Shown: positions 53,997 to 63,302 of the stretch, in pieces
Position numbering within the stretch: the stretch's first letter is position 1
How the letters are laid out: every line of letters starts with the position of its first letter
NCBI GenBank assembly: GCA_012955965.1
Contig: JABBZI010000011.1
Coordinates: 62,001 to 126,000 of the forward strand
Direction: 5' to 3'
Origin: Clostridioides difficile
GTDB lineage: Bacteria > Bacillota > Clostridia > Peptostreptococcales > Peptostreptococcaceae
Length of the DNA stretch: 64,000 bases
Notes under the pieces: model-generated
What the model saw: only the letters and a program-made list of their open reading frames with translations
Databases searched by the model: none
What the model was told of the DNA's origin: nothing
Made by a program: the position numbers and the translations under genes

Positions 53997-56033
53997 TTAT
54001 TCTGTTGTAGAAATTATATCTCTTAGTTTTTGTAAATCATTAAACGGTTGGCTACAGCTATTGTTTTGACATACATAATAGGTAGTCTCATTATTCTTTA
54101 ATTTATAATCCTTCAAAAAGTCTATCTTAGTATTTTCTTCATTGTATTTCTTCACTAAAAAGGTCGTATTTGGTATAAATTTCCCACTTATTAAGTCCTT
54201 AAATCCACTCAAATCAAAATCTTCTTTTAAAATACATACAATTTCTCTAGTTGGATAAATCTCATACATCAATGAAAGCATATAGAAACTATATCCTGTT
54301 GGAGAGCTTTTTACATTATCTACATATAGTTTTAATTGTTTATACGATAGTTCTTCAAGTTTCCTATCACCAGTGATTTTTGAAAGTCTTATAAGGTTGT
54401 ATAGTTGAACAGAATTTCCTGATGGAATAGCACCATCATACAAATCTTTTGGTCTTGCTATTAAATTTTCACTATCTTTACCATATATATAGAATCCACT
54501 TTTTTCATAATCCCAAAAAAGGTCAATACAGCTTTCATTTAGATTCAATGCCTTTTCTAAATATTTCATATCAAAGGTTGAATCATAAAGTTCTATATAT
54601 GCCCATATTAAAAAAGCATAATCATCTAAATAAGCTAAATAATCAGAATTTCCTTCTCTATATCTAGCTAACAATCTCCCCCACTCATTTACAAGTTTAT
54701 CATTTATAAAATCAAGGCATTTATTTGAATACTCTAAGTACATATCATTTTTTAGAGTATTATAAGCCTTTGCCAAAGCTACTATCATCAATGCATTCCA
54801 TGAAGTAAGTATCTTATCATCTTTATGCAAAGATGTTCTCTCTTTTCTATATTCAAATACCTTTTTACTAAGATTAGCTATTGTTTCATTATATCTATCG
54901 TATTCTTTGTTTTTTATAAGATTTGGGATACTTTTACCTTCAAAATTTCCACCATTAGTTATATCAAAATAATCATTAAATAACCTTCCATCTTCTTCTC
55001 CCAGTACTTCAATTATTTCAAGAGGATTAAATATATAGAATTTTCCTTCTTCACCTTCACTATCAGCATCCTGTGCTGAATAAAAGCCACCTTCTTTATC
55101 TTGCATCTCTCTAATTACATAATCTATAGTCTTTATAGCAATTTCTTTATATAATTCTTTTTTTGTTATTTTATATGCATCCAAATAAGCTATTGTAAGC
55201 ATGGCATTATCATATAACATTTTCTCAAAATGAGGTGCTAGCCATTTTTTGTCAGTTGAATATCTTGAAAAACCAAATCCGATATGGTCAAACAAACCAC
55301 CTTTATACATCCCATCTAAAGTTTTTTCTACCATTCTTAACACATCTTCATCTTTTTCTATAGTATAGTATTTCATCAAAAACATAAGGTTCTGAGGGCT
55401 TGGAAATTTAGGTGCGTTTCCAAAACCACCATACTTTTCATCATAGATAGCCTTAAATATCCTAATAGATGAATTTAACATATCTTTTGATAACTCACCC
55501 TCCGTATTTTTTACCCCAAAATCATCTTTAAGAGCTTCTATTATTTCATCTCCAGATTTTATAAGTATATCTTTGTTTGTATTCCATTTATCAGACACAC
55601 TTTCTAATAAATCTATAACACCAGGTCTATTATATCTTGAATATTTTGGGAAATATGTTCCTGCAAAAAAAGGTTTTTTATCTGGTGTCATTATTATTGT
55701 CATTGGCCATCCACCACTACCTGTCATAGCTTGACAAACTGTCATATATACACTATCTATATCAGGTCTTTCTTCTTTATCTACTTTTATTGCTATAAAG
55801 TTTTTGTTCATTATTTCAGCAACTTCTTTATCCTCAAAAGATTCTTTTTCCATAACATGGCACCAATGACATGTTGAATACCCTACACTTAAAAATATTG
55901 GTTTATCTTCTTCTTTTGCTTTTCTAAAAGCTTCATCATTCCAACTATACCAATTTATAGGATTGTACGCATGCTGTAAAAGATATGGAGATTTTTCATT
56001 TATTAGATTATTAGGTTTTTTATTATTTTCCAC
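53997..56033 (-). CDS. YyaL/DUF255-family protein: thioredoxin fold plus (alpha/alpha)6 barrel
   Basis: Cytoplasmic protein of 678 residues. Residues 1-165 are a thioredoxin-like domain with [16 protein letters not shown] (C55, C58). The remainder is the six-hairpin barrel of the N-acylglucosamine-2-epimerase/cellobiose-epimerase type, with [52 protein letters not shown] and [16 protein letters not shown]. Length and motifs match the family along its length. Its biochemical task is unknown despite wide conservation. Confidence 0.92.
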   Translation of the reverse strand: MENNKKPNNLINEKSPYLLQHAYNPINWYSWNDEAFRKAKEEDKPIFLSVGYSTCHWCHVMEKESFEDKEVAEIMNKNFIAIKVDKEERPDIDSVYMTVCQAMTGSGGWPMTIIMTPDKKPFFAGTYFPKYSRYNRPGVIDLLESVSDKWNTNKDILIKSGDEIIEALKDDFGVKNTEGELSKDMLNSSIRIFKAIYDEKYGGFGNAPKFPSPQNLMFLMKYYTIEKDEDVLRMVEKTLDGMYKGGLFDHIGFGFSRYSTDKKWLAPHFEKMLYDNAMLTIAYLDAYKITKKELYKEIAIKTIDYVIREMQDKEGGFYSAQDADSEGEEGKFYIFNPLEIIEVLGEEDGRLFNDYFDITNGGNFEGKSIPNLIKNKEYDRYNETIANLSKKVFEYRKERTSLHKDDKILTSWNALMIVALAKAYNTLKNDMYLEYSNKCLDFINDKLVNEWGRLLARYREGNSDYLAYLDDYAFLIWAYIELYDSTFDMKYLEKALNLNESCIDLFWDYEKSGFYIYGKDSENLIARPKDLYDGAIPSGNSVQLYNLIRLSKITGDRKLEELSYKQLKLYVDNVKSSPTGYSFYMLSLMYEIYPTREIVCILKEDFDLSGFKDLISGKFIPNTTFLVKKYNEENTKIDFLKDYKLKNNETTYYVCQNNSCSQPFNDLQKLRDIISTTE

Positions 56034-56208
56034 AATACCACCTCATTATTGTTTTATTATATATTTTGCAATAAAAAAATAGATATACACTTATATTAAA
56101 TGTATACCCATCTTAACTACATATATTTAGGTTTTTATCTACTTAATTCTTCTAGGCAAATAATTTTTTATATATTTACTAAAACAAAACAATATGAAAA
56201 ATATCAAA

Positions 56209-56886
56209 TTATTTTTTTAAAGGTTTTTCAAAAGAAGGAGGATTAATATCTATCTTAGTATCATGATTTGGTCCTGGAGTTGATAAGTCAAAATATAACT
56301 TAGAATCTTCTGTAACTCCAAAATCTCTATTTGAACCTGTATCTTTGACTTTATTTAAAGCATCTCTAAATAAAGCATTATGTGCTTCTTCTCTGTTAAG
56401 TAAAAAATCTATTGTTTCTTTTACATGTTTATCATCAATCTGTCTATATAAGTGTTCATAAACCACCTTGGCTCTTTGTTCAGAAGCTATATTTGAAAGT
56501 AAATCAGCTACTAAATCACCTGTAACTGTAACATAATCAGCAGTCCATGGAGCTCCTGATGAGTTTATTAATACTGGTGATAATCCAGTTAATACATGAG
56601 TCTCTATTTCACCTGTATCAACTGCATTATAATCAACATCATGACCATTTAATAAATTTATAGTTTGAGCAACCATTTCCATATGACTAAGCTCTTCTGC
56701 TGCTATATCAAGAAATAAATCTTTTATTTGAGGGTCTTTTATTCTAAAACTTTGAGCCAAATATTGCATTGCTGCCTTTAATTCTCCATTTCCTCCTCCT
56801 AATTGTTCTTGCATCAAAACGGCATATTGAGGATTTGGTCTTTCTACTTTTACTTCTTTTAATAACGCTTTATCATGTTTAAACAT
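56209..56886 (-). CDS. cotG: Manganese catalase, spore coat protein CotG (CotJC-like)
   Basis: Di-manganese catalase of 225 residues found in the spore coat. Metal ligands on a four-helix bundle: Glu in MQEQLGGGNGEL, Glu-x2-His in EELSHMEMV, Glu in ASEQRAKVVYEHL and Glu-x2-His in REEAHNALF. The end NHDTKIDINPPSFEKPLKK is the short tail usual in spore catalases. It should remove hydrogen peroxide at the spore surface. Single gene, probably under mother-cell sigma control. I assign CotG from its position next to ilvB and its length. Confidence 0.87.
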   Translation of the reverse strand: MFKHDKALLKEVKVERPNPQYAVLMQEQLGGGNGELKAAMQYLAQSFRIKDPQIKDLFLDIAAEELSHMEMVAQTINLLNGHDVDYNAVDTGEIETHVLTGLSPVLINSSGAPWTADYVTVTGDLVADLLSNIASEQRAKVVYEHLYRQIDDKHVKETIDFLLNREEAHNALFRDALNKVKDTGSNRDFGVTEDSKLYFDLSTPGPNHDTKIDINPPSFEKPLKK

Positions 56887-57035
56887 ATGAATACCTCCGT
56901 AAATTATTATTCAAATTTATTATTTGCTTAAAATACAATCTTATTCTAAGTTCTATAATTAAGATTTAATAAATGCTTAGTTATACATTGAGTAATTTAT
57001 TTACAAAGACAAAAAAATCTACACCTAAATAAAAA

Positions 57036-57082
57036 ACTGAATATTAATAAAGTTTCAATAAAAAACTTTATTAATATTCAGT
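57036..57082 (-). terminator. Terminator of the ilv operon
   Basis: Long stem beginning ACTGAATATTAATAAAGTTT on the minus strand, 19-20 pairs, then TTTTTTATTT, directly after ilvB. Confidence 0.93.
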
Positions 57083-57089
57083 ATAAGTC

Positions 57090-58790
57090 TTAGTTACATA
57101 TTAAATTTTCTAATGCATCATTAGGAGCTACAATAGGATAAACATCATAATCCTTATCTATATCACATTGCAAAAACACAGGTTTATTAAAATCTATCAC
57201 ATCTAAAACTTTTTCTAACCCTTCCATATCAGATACCTTATATCCATCAATATTATAAGCATTTACAAGTTTAACATAGTCTACATTTTCATCAATATCA
57301 GTTTGAGAGTATCTTTGATTAGAAAACAATTTCTGCCATTGTCTTACCATTCCTAATGTTCTATTATTAAGTAATAAAATAAGTATAGGTACATTATAGT
57401 TTGAAACTGTAGCTAGTTCATTACAATTCATTCTAAAACTTCCATCACCAGTAACCAAAACTACATTTTTATCTACATTGCCAACTTTAGTTCCAATAGC
57501 TGCACCTAGACCAAATCCCATAGTACCTAGCCCTGCCGATGTTATAAAACTTCTATTGCCTTTAAAGCTCCAGTATTTAGCAGCCCACATTTGATGCTGA
57601 CCAACATCAGTTACCACTACAGTAGGATTATCTAATCTTTCATATTTCTCATTTATTTTTCTAAGTATATTTTGTGGATGAAACTCTCTTTCTTGTACAC
57701 CCTCACTCTTTCTAAAAGTCTTTATTTCTTCTTTCCAGTTACTATTATCCTTACTATCCACTTTTTCTAATAGTAAACTAAGGATAAATTTAACATCTCC
57801 AACTAGAGATACATTTGATTTTATATTTTTACTTATTTCAGATGGGTCTATGTCTATGTGTATTACTTTTGCATTTTTAGCAAATTCAGAACTTTTACTT
57901 ATTACTCTATCACTAAATCTTGCACCTATAGCTATAACCAAATCTGAATTAGAAAGAGCTAAATTACTTTCTCTACTTCCATGCATCCCAACCATACCAA
58001 GAGATAACTCATTTTTTCTATCTATATTACCAAGTCCCATAAGTGTGTTTAATACAGGTGTATCTATTTTGTATGCAAATTTTTCAAGAATTTCCTCACT
58101 ATCTGAAGACTTAACACCTCCACCAGCATATATTATAGGTCTTTTAGAATCTCTTATTATATCTATTGCATCGCTTAAAAGCTTAACATTTATTTCATCC
58201 TCTAAATCAAAATCATTCTTATAGTCCATATAATCATCTATTTGACATGAATCATAATCCTCATCATTAAAATCCATTTCTGCCAAAAATAAATCCTTTG
58301 GAACATCTACAAGTACTGGGCCTTTTCTTCCTGAATTTGCAACCTTAAAAGCTTCCTTTATTGTAGGAATCAATTCTTTAGTACTCCTAACTAGATAATT
58401 ATGTTTTGTCATAGACAGGGTTGCTCCTGTTATATCAATCTCTTGAAAAGAATCTTTACCTAATAAACTTGTTGGAACTTGCCCTGAAATCACAACCATA
58501 GGAGAAGAATCCATAAAAGCTGTTGCTATTCCAGTTATAGCATTTGTTGCTCCTGGACCAGATGTTGTAAAGCAAACCCCCACTGTGTTAGTACTTCTTG
58601 CATACCCATCTGATGCATGAACTAAACCTTGTTCATGAGATGTCCTTATATGTTTGAAATCATCTTGATAATCATATAGAGCATCATAAAGAGGTATCAC
58701 TGCTCCACCAGGATATCCAAATACTGTGTCAACTCCCTCTTTCTTCAAGCATTCTAAAATTACTTTTGCTCCGTTCATACGCACTACCAT
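57090..58790 (-). CDS. ilvB: Acetolactate synthase, large subunit
   Basis: TPP-, FAD- and Mg-dependent enzyme that makes acetolactate (valine, leucine) or acetohydroxybutyrate (isoleucine). 566 residues. Catalytic Glu in TSHEQGLVHASDGYAR, FAD region with GMVGMHGSRESNLAL, and the TPP motif VTGDGSFRMNCNELATVSNYN. The start could also be the ATG at 58778 (MNGAKV); neither has a good ribosome site. Last gene of the operon, 38 bp after ilvC. Confidence 0.95.
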   Translation of the reverse strand: MVVRMNGAKVILECLKKEGVDTVFGYPGGAVIPLYDALYDYQDDFKHIRTSHEQGLVHASDGYARSTNTVGVCFTTSGPGATNAITGIATAFMDSSPMVVISGQVPTSLLGKDSFQEIDITGATLSMTKHNYLVRSTKELIPTIKEAFKVANSGRKGPVLVDVPKDLFLAEMDFNDEDYDSCQIDDYMDYKNDFDLEDEINVKLLSDAIDIIRDSKRPIIYAGGGVKSSDSEEILEKFAYKIDTPVLNTLMGLGNIDRKNELSLGMVGMHGSRESNLALSNSDLVIAIGARFSDRVISKSSEFAKNAKVIHIDIDPSEISKNIKSNVSLVGDVKFILSLLLEKVDSKDNSNWKEEIKTFRKSEGVQEREFHPQNILRKINEKYERLDNPTVVVTDVGQHQMWAAKYWSFKGNRSFITSAGLGTMGFGLGAAIGTKVGNVDKNVVLVTGDGSFRMNCNELATVSNYNVPILILLLNNRTLGMVRQWQKLFSNQRYSQTDIDENVDYVKLVNAYNIDGYKVSDMEGLEKVLDVIDFNKPVFLQCDIDKDYDVYPIVAPNDALENLICN

Positions 58791-58828
58791 GCACCACTCT
58801 TTCCCTCAAACTAATCCAGTTAATATAT

Positions 58829-59818
58829 TTATTTTAAGAATGACATCATACTTCTTAGATTTCTTCCAACCTCAGCTATTTCTGTAGCATATTCTGCTTC
58901 TCTAGTTTTAAGGAAATTTTCACGTCCTTCTTCATTTTCTTTAATCCATGCCTTCGCAAATTTTCCATTTTGTATGTCTTCTAAAACTTCTTGCATACCT
59001 TGTTTTGCTGCATCAGTTATTACTCTTTTACCAGATACATAATCTCCATATTCTGCTGTATCACTTATGCTATATCTCATTCTTTCAAATCCACCTTCAT
59101 ATATAAGGTCAACTATTAGTTTCATTTCATGTAGACATTCAAAATATGCTACTTCTTTTTGATATCCTGCATCTACAAGTGTTTTATATCCTAATTTTAT
59201 AAGTTCACTTATTCCACCACAAAGTACTGATTGCTCCCCAAATAAATCTGTTTCTGTTTCTTCTTTAAAAGTAGTTTCTAAAACTCCTGCTCTTGTTGCT
59301 CCAATACCTTTTGCATATGCTAAAACTGTCTCTGTGGCTTTTTTAGTGTAATCTTGATATACTGCAAATAGTGCAGGAACACCACTTCCTTTTGTAAATA
59401 CATTTCTAACTAGGTGACCAGGTCCTTTAGGAGCTACCATTACAACATCGACAAATTCTGGTGGTTGTATTTGGTTATAATGTATATTGAATCCATGTGC
59501 AAATGCTAATGTCTGACCTTCTTTTAAGTTATCCTTTACACTCTCTTCATAAACTTTCTTTTGTTTTTCATCTGGCATTAATATCATTGTCAAATCACTT
59601 TCTCTTGTAGCTTCTGCTACACTTTTAACTTCAAACCCATCTTCTTTTGCTTTTTGTGCTGATTTACTTCCATCATAAAGTCCTACCACTACATCTACAC
59701 CATTGTCTCTAAGATTCTGTGCATGTGCATGTCCTTGGCTCCCATAACCTAAAACTGCAACCTTTTTATTTTTTAAGACCTCTAAATTTACATCATTTTC
59801 ATAATACATCTTTGCCAT
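58829..59818 (-). CDS. ilvC: Ketol-acid reductoisomerase
   Basis: NADPH- and Mg-dependent enzyme that turns acetolactate into dihydroxyisovalerate. 329 residues, class [20 protein letters not shown] is the nucleotide loop; [14 protein letters not shown] and [20 protein letters not shown] hold the metal-binding Asp/Glu; SDTAEYGDY is in the knotted C-terminal domain. Second gene of the ilv operon. Confidence 0.97.
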   Translation of the reverse strand: MAKMYYENDVNLEVLKNKKVAVLGYGSQGHAHAQNLRDNGVDVVVGLYDGSKSAQKAKEDGFEVKSVAEATRESDLTMILMPDEKQKKVYEESVKDNLKEGQTLAFAHGFNIHYNQIQPPEFVDVVMVAPKGPGHLVRNVFTKGSGVPALFAVYQDYTKKATETVLAYAKGIGATRAGVLETTFKEETETDLFGEQSVLCGGISELIKLGYKTLVDAGYQKEVAYFECLHEMKLIVDLIYEGGFERMRYSISDTAEYGDYVSGKRVITDAAKQGMQEVLEDIQNGKFAKAWIKENEEGRENFLKTREAEYATEIAEVGRNLRSMMSFLK

Positions 59819-60107
59819 TTTTATTTCCTCCCAATACTTTTTCTCATTTTTATGATATTTATTTTTATTAGAAATTTATACTCATTATCATTGATTTTAT
59901 GCTACTTGACATACTATATTTCTAAATCTACAGGATTTTAAATTATATTTTTAGAATTTTCAGTTTTTAGAATTTACAGATAACTAACAAATTCAATGAT
60001 ACTTGTATTTTTATTCTAAGATTTTTCTAATTTAATATTTATCTTTAGTTTTTTATTTTAACATAAATAGATTTATCATTAGTTTCTCTTTTATAAAACA
60101 CATTTAA
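59819..60107. other. Unexplained gap within the ilv operon
   Basis: 289 bases between the ACT-subunit gene and ilvC, unusually long for an operon of this density. A half-matching CodY-like CTGAAAATT is present near 59957-59965. I see no hairpin, consensus promoter or small gene with a ribosome site. Confidence 0.5.
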
Positions 60108-60347
60108 TTAATGTCTTACTTTCTCAACGGTTATTTCTCTTATATCATGTAGCTTCTTCATATGATTTAAAACACAATCTAAAGACGTTTTTTCTTCATT
60201 TACTATTAATTTTATTCCTGAATTATTCATATTATCTACAGTCATACTTATTGATTGTATATCAACTTCTCTCCTTCTAAGAGTCATAGCCACTCTTAAA
60301 AAAGAATCTATCCCTTGGTTTAATTTAGCATATACAGTATTTTCCAT
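60108..60347 (-). CDS. ACT-domain small regulatory subunit of acetolactate synthase
   Basis: Short 79-residue ACT-domain protein. YAKLNQGIDSFLRVAMTLRRREVDIQSISM and IKLIVNEEKTSLDCVLNHMKKLHDI fit the beta-alpha-beta-beta-alpha-beta pattern of IlvM/IlvN-type subunits, which bind valine for feedback inhibition. It is the size of IlvM (about 85), lacking the second domain of IlvH. First gene after the T-box. Confidence 0.88.
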   Translation of the reverse strand: MENTVYAKLNQGIDSFLRVAMTLRRREVDIQSISMTVDNMNNSGIKLIVNEEKTSLDCVLNHMKKLHDIREITVEKVRH

Positions 60348-60418
60348 AAAAATTCCTCCTTATTTTTATAATTTTTTATTAATTTTATATGGATTGAACT
60401 TTTTATATCACTTAAAAT

Positions 60419-60712
60419 AAAAAAACTTTCATCTTTATAAGCAATATAAATATTACTTATAAGGACGAAAGTTATATTCCGCGGTACCACCTTATTTGTA
60501 GATATAAAAATACATCTACCACTCTTTTTTCAGGTCGGGTAATTAATTACCTTAACCTTAGCCATGTAACGTTGGCAGACGTTTGTACTTACTAAAAATA
60601 TTCAGTACAAAAGCTCCAGAGTGATCATTATACTACTGTTAACACCAATTCTCAGCAACATTGGTTCTCTGTGGATAACACCATTAGTATCATTGTCTCT
60701 GTCATCGCTTTT
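60419..60712 (-). ncRNA. T-box leader of the ilv operon (isoleucine type)
   Basis: 5' GCGATGACAGAGACAATGA, specifier loop AATGATCACTCTG, T-box GGTGGTACCGCGGAA (60477-60491), and a long terminator stem (60424-60470, start CTTTCATCTTTATAAGC) with T-run. Matching CAGAG with CTCTG leaves AUC followed by A as specifier (60623-60625): isoleucine. The TGGT of the T-box pairs with a tRNA ending ACCA, as tRNA-Ile does. Confidence 0.95.
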
Positions 60713-60758
60713 AATTTTTTTAAGTTTATATTTTCTATATGTTTTGTTGTTAATATAG

Positions 60759-60787
60759 ATTATATTCTCTATCCTTTATAATGTCAA
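60759..60787 (-). promoter_or_regulatory. Promoter of the ilv operon
   Basis: Perfect sigma-A promoter on the minus strand: TTGACA (60782-60787), 17-bp spacer, TATAAT (60759-60764). Confidence 0.93.
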
Positions 60788-60799
60788 CGACTTTTTTAA

Positions 60800-60814
60800 A
60801 ATTTTCAGATTATT
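60800..60814. promoter_or_regulatory. CodY-like box upstream of the ilv promoter
   Basis: AATTTTCAGATTATT matches the CodY consensus AATTTTCWGAAAATT at 13 of 15 positions. It lies 12 bp upstream of the -35. CodY is known to repress the ilvC-ilvB genes in C. difficile and senses isoleucine, leucine, valine and GTP. Confidence 0.6.
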
Positions 60815-60874
60815 TATTTTTTTCACAATAATATGTTTTTTATACTGCAAATATAAGTTTTGGAATAACCGTTT

Positions 60875-61636
60875 TCATATTATTATTTTATATCCATTTG
60901 TTTTTAGCCAATTTTCTTTTTCTTTATAATCTGGCATAATAGATTTTACCAAATCATAAAATTTTTTAGAATGGTTCATATGTATTAAATGGCTAAATTC
61001 ATGTATTATTATATAATCAATTACATCTAATCTTGCCATAGATATTTTTGAATTTATATAAATATTTTTTTGAGATGTACAACTTCCCCATCTCTTTTTT
61101 TGCTCTTTTACCTTAACACTTTTTGGAATCAATTGCTTCATTATTTCACAAGTTGATTTAAGAAAATCTGTTCTTTCTAAAACTATTCTTTGGCTTTCTG
61201 TTTTATACCAATCCTTCAAAGAGGTTCTAATGAAGTCTTTACTGGTATCGTTTGTTTGAATAATTATTTGAGATTCATCAAGATTTATCTTACAGTTACT
61301 TTTTATGACGGAACTTTCCAAATTTTCTTTTATAACTAAATAATATTCTTTACCTAAATAAAGAAATTTCTCACCATCTATAAACGTTCTTTGTCTGTAT
61401 GATTCTTCTCTATCCTTATATTTCTCAGACTTTTCAAGTATCCAATCTCCTTTTTCAATTATTATGTCTCGTATTATTTTTTTAGAGATTTTAGGGGGAC
61501 TTGTTACAATTATTTTACCAAATGAGTCTATTTTTATAGAAATATTTTTTCTATTTTTATACAGCAAAATCACTTTTATTTCATTTCCTTTTAAAGTCAC
61601 ATTTAAAATATCCGCTTCTTCTCTTACTGCATTCAT
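60875..61636 (-). CDS. YgjP/UPF0129-like metallohydrolase (M48-type, DUF45)
   Basis: Zinc-metallopeptidase-like protein of 253 residues. The C-terminal zinc motif is HEFSHLIHMNHSKKFYDLV: His-Glu-x2-His, with a further His five residues on. KEQKKRWGSCTSQKNIYINSKISMA before it is the family signature, and VILLYKNRKNISIKIDSFGKIIVTSP opens the protein. Targets unknown. The ATG overlaps the stop of xdhC by one base, so translation is coupled. Confidence 0.9.
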   Translation of the reverse strand: MNAVREEADILNVTLKGNEIKVILLYKNRKNISIKIDSFGKIIVTSPPKISKKIIRDIIIEKGDWILEKSEKYKDREESYRQRTFIDGEKFLYLGKEYYLVIKENLESSVIKSNCKINLDESQIIIQTNDTSKDFIRTSLKDWYKTESQRIVLERTDFLKSTCEIMKQLIPKSVKVKEQKKRWGSCTSQKNIYINSKISMARLDVIDYIIIHEFSHLIHMNHSKKFYDLVKSIMPDYKEKENWLKTNGYKIII

Positions 61637-62463
61637 CAGTTTCTTTTTTCCTTATTTGCTCTACAATTTATTAGTTCAGCAGCTATACATACAGCTATTT
61701 CAGCTGGCGTCTGAGCATCCAATTTTATACCTATTGGTGCATGAACTTTTTCAAGTTCTTCCTTTTTAAAACCTTTTTTCATAAGTTTTTCATATGTTAA
61801 CCCAATCTTTGTTCTACTTCCAATCATACCTATATATCCAGAATTTCTTTTAAGAGCCCATTCTAAAGCACTTGAATCATATAGGTGTCCTCTTGTTAAA
61901 ATAATTATATAACTATTTTCATCAATTGAAAAATCTGGTATATCTTCAAAAGAGTCTAAAACTATTACTTCTGAATCTGGAAATCTTTCAGAGTTGGCAA
62001 ATTCTTCTCTATCATCTATTACCACTGTTCTAAATTCTAAAAGGGATAATATTACAGCCACATCTCTTGAGATATGACCTGCTCCAAATATATATGCTTT
62101 ACTTGTATTCTCTTTTAGATTTCTGTTGAATCTTTCTATGTTACTCTCTAAATTACTATCAATAAAATCTATCTGTATTTCTCCAGTTCCACCACATATC
62201 ATTCCCAGTTTTGCTACATCGGATTTATTTAGAGTAAATTTATACAACATCGATTCCCTATTTTTTATGACATCAATTGCATATTTTATACAGGTAGCTT
62301 CTACGCTTCCTCCACCTACTGAACCAAATATTTTACCATCATTTTTTACAATCATCATGGCTCCAGTTTCACGTGGTGTTGAACCTGAGTGAGAGGTTAT
62401 AGTAGCAAATGCAAAATCCTCCTTATTTTCTATTAGTTGTATAGCTTGTTCGTATATATTCAT
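61636..62463 (-). CDS. XdhC/CoxI-family molybdenum-enzyme maturation factor
   Basis: Accessory protein of 275 residues for xanthine-dehydrogenase-type enzymes; XdhC inserts the sulfurated Mo cofactor. SGSTPRETGAMMIVKNDG and GSVGGGSVEATCIKYA form the N-terminal XdhC motif, and AYIFGAGHISRDVAVILSLLEF the C-terminal Rossmann domain, ending in GIKLDAQTPAEIAVCIAAELI. No molybdenum hydroxylase gene is within the window, so the partner enzyme is encoded elsewhere. Confidence 0.92.
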   Translation of the reverse strand: MNIYEQAIQLIENKEDFAFATITSHSGSTPRETGAMMIVKNDGKIFGSVGGGSVEATCIKYAIDVIKNRESMLYKFTLNKSDVAKLGMICGGTGEIQIDFIDSNLESNIERFNRNLKENTSKAYIFGAGHISRDVAVILSLLEFRTVVIDDREEFANSERFPDSEVIVLDSFEDIPDFSIDENSYIIILTRGHLYDSSALEWALKRNSGYIGMIGSRTKIGLTYEKLMKKGFKKEELEKVHAPIGIKLDAQTPAEIAVCIAAELINCRANKEKRN

Positions 62464-62504
62464 ATAATTCTCCTTACCAGTCTATCTAAAAATCGTCTAT
62501 ATAT

Positions 62505-63260
62505 CTATCTTAGTTTTTTTATTACCTTATTTGGTATCACAAATTCCACTGCTCCCATATAACCAGGTGCTACTTCATATTCATCAAAACTAATTACAAG
62601 GTTTCCATTTTTATTAATATAAAAGTCTTGATACTTACTTATAGATTCAAAATCCTTTATTGATGAATCTTTTCCTTGGTCAATAAAATAAGATTTTGTG
62701 TCATCTTTTTCAATCTGATTTCTCATCTGCTCTTTTATATTATCACTTATAGCTCTTATATATCTACTATCTTTAAAAAATATTGGTAAATTTAATAATA
62801 TTTCTCTATTTTTATCAATAGTGTAATGCTTCTTAGTTACAGTTGAAGAAGCTTCTATCTCTTCTTTATTAATTTCTATAGATAGAAAATTCTTAGAGTT
62901 ATTTTTAACGTTATAACTCACATTTAAGTATCTATGGCCTTTATTATTTTCTTTTTTCATTTTATTTTTAAATTCACTGTAAAGTTTTTCTCCATCTTGT
63001 AAAAACTCATTATTTAATTTATTCTCTAAATCTTTATCTTTTAAACCTTCTATTTTGGGAATGCTAATTTTAACTTCATAATTACCTTGTTTAAAACTGA
63101 AATTCTTATCATTTACAACCTTTATTGTATTACTGTTTAGAGTCTTATTAGAGAAGCTCCCTGCAAATATAGGTTTTATATTTACTAATGATATCACTAA
63201 ACAGATTGAAATTATAGCAATTTTAAATATAGATTTTTTAGGTTTTTTACATGTATTCAT
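62505..63260 (-). CDS. lbpA: Secreted DUF4163/DUF3298 protein, lysozyme-binding LbpA-like
   Basis: Exported 251-residue paralogue of the anti-sigma factor RsiV. N-terminal signal peptide (about 12-32, IAIISICLVISLVNIKPIFA). The rest aligns with the outside domain of the neighbour: ISIPKIEGLKDKDLENKLNNE, NKGHRYLNVSYNVKNNSKNFLSIE and SFDEYEVAPGYMGAVEFVIP. It lacks the cytoplasmic anti-sigma part. In C. difficile a gene next to rsiV encodes LbpA, a lysozyme-binding protein; I identify it by position and design from memory. Confidence 0.75.
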   Translation of the reverse strand: MNTCKKPKKSIFKIAIISICLVISLVNIKPIFAGSFSNKTLNSNTIKVVNDKNFSFKQGNYEVKISIPKIEGLKDKDLENKLNNEFLQDGEKLYSEFKNKMKKENNKGHRYLNVSYNVKNNSKNFLSIEINKEEIEASSTVTKKHYTIDKNREILLNLPIFFKDSRYIRAISDNIKEQMRNQIEKDDTKSYFIDQGKDSSIKDFESISKYQDFYINKNGNLVISFDEYEVAPGYMGAVEFVIPNKVIKKLR

Positions 63261-63302
63261 GTTGACCTCCTTAATATATTTATATATAAACTACTATTCA
63301 AT

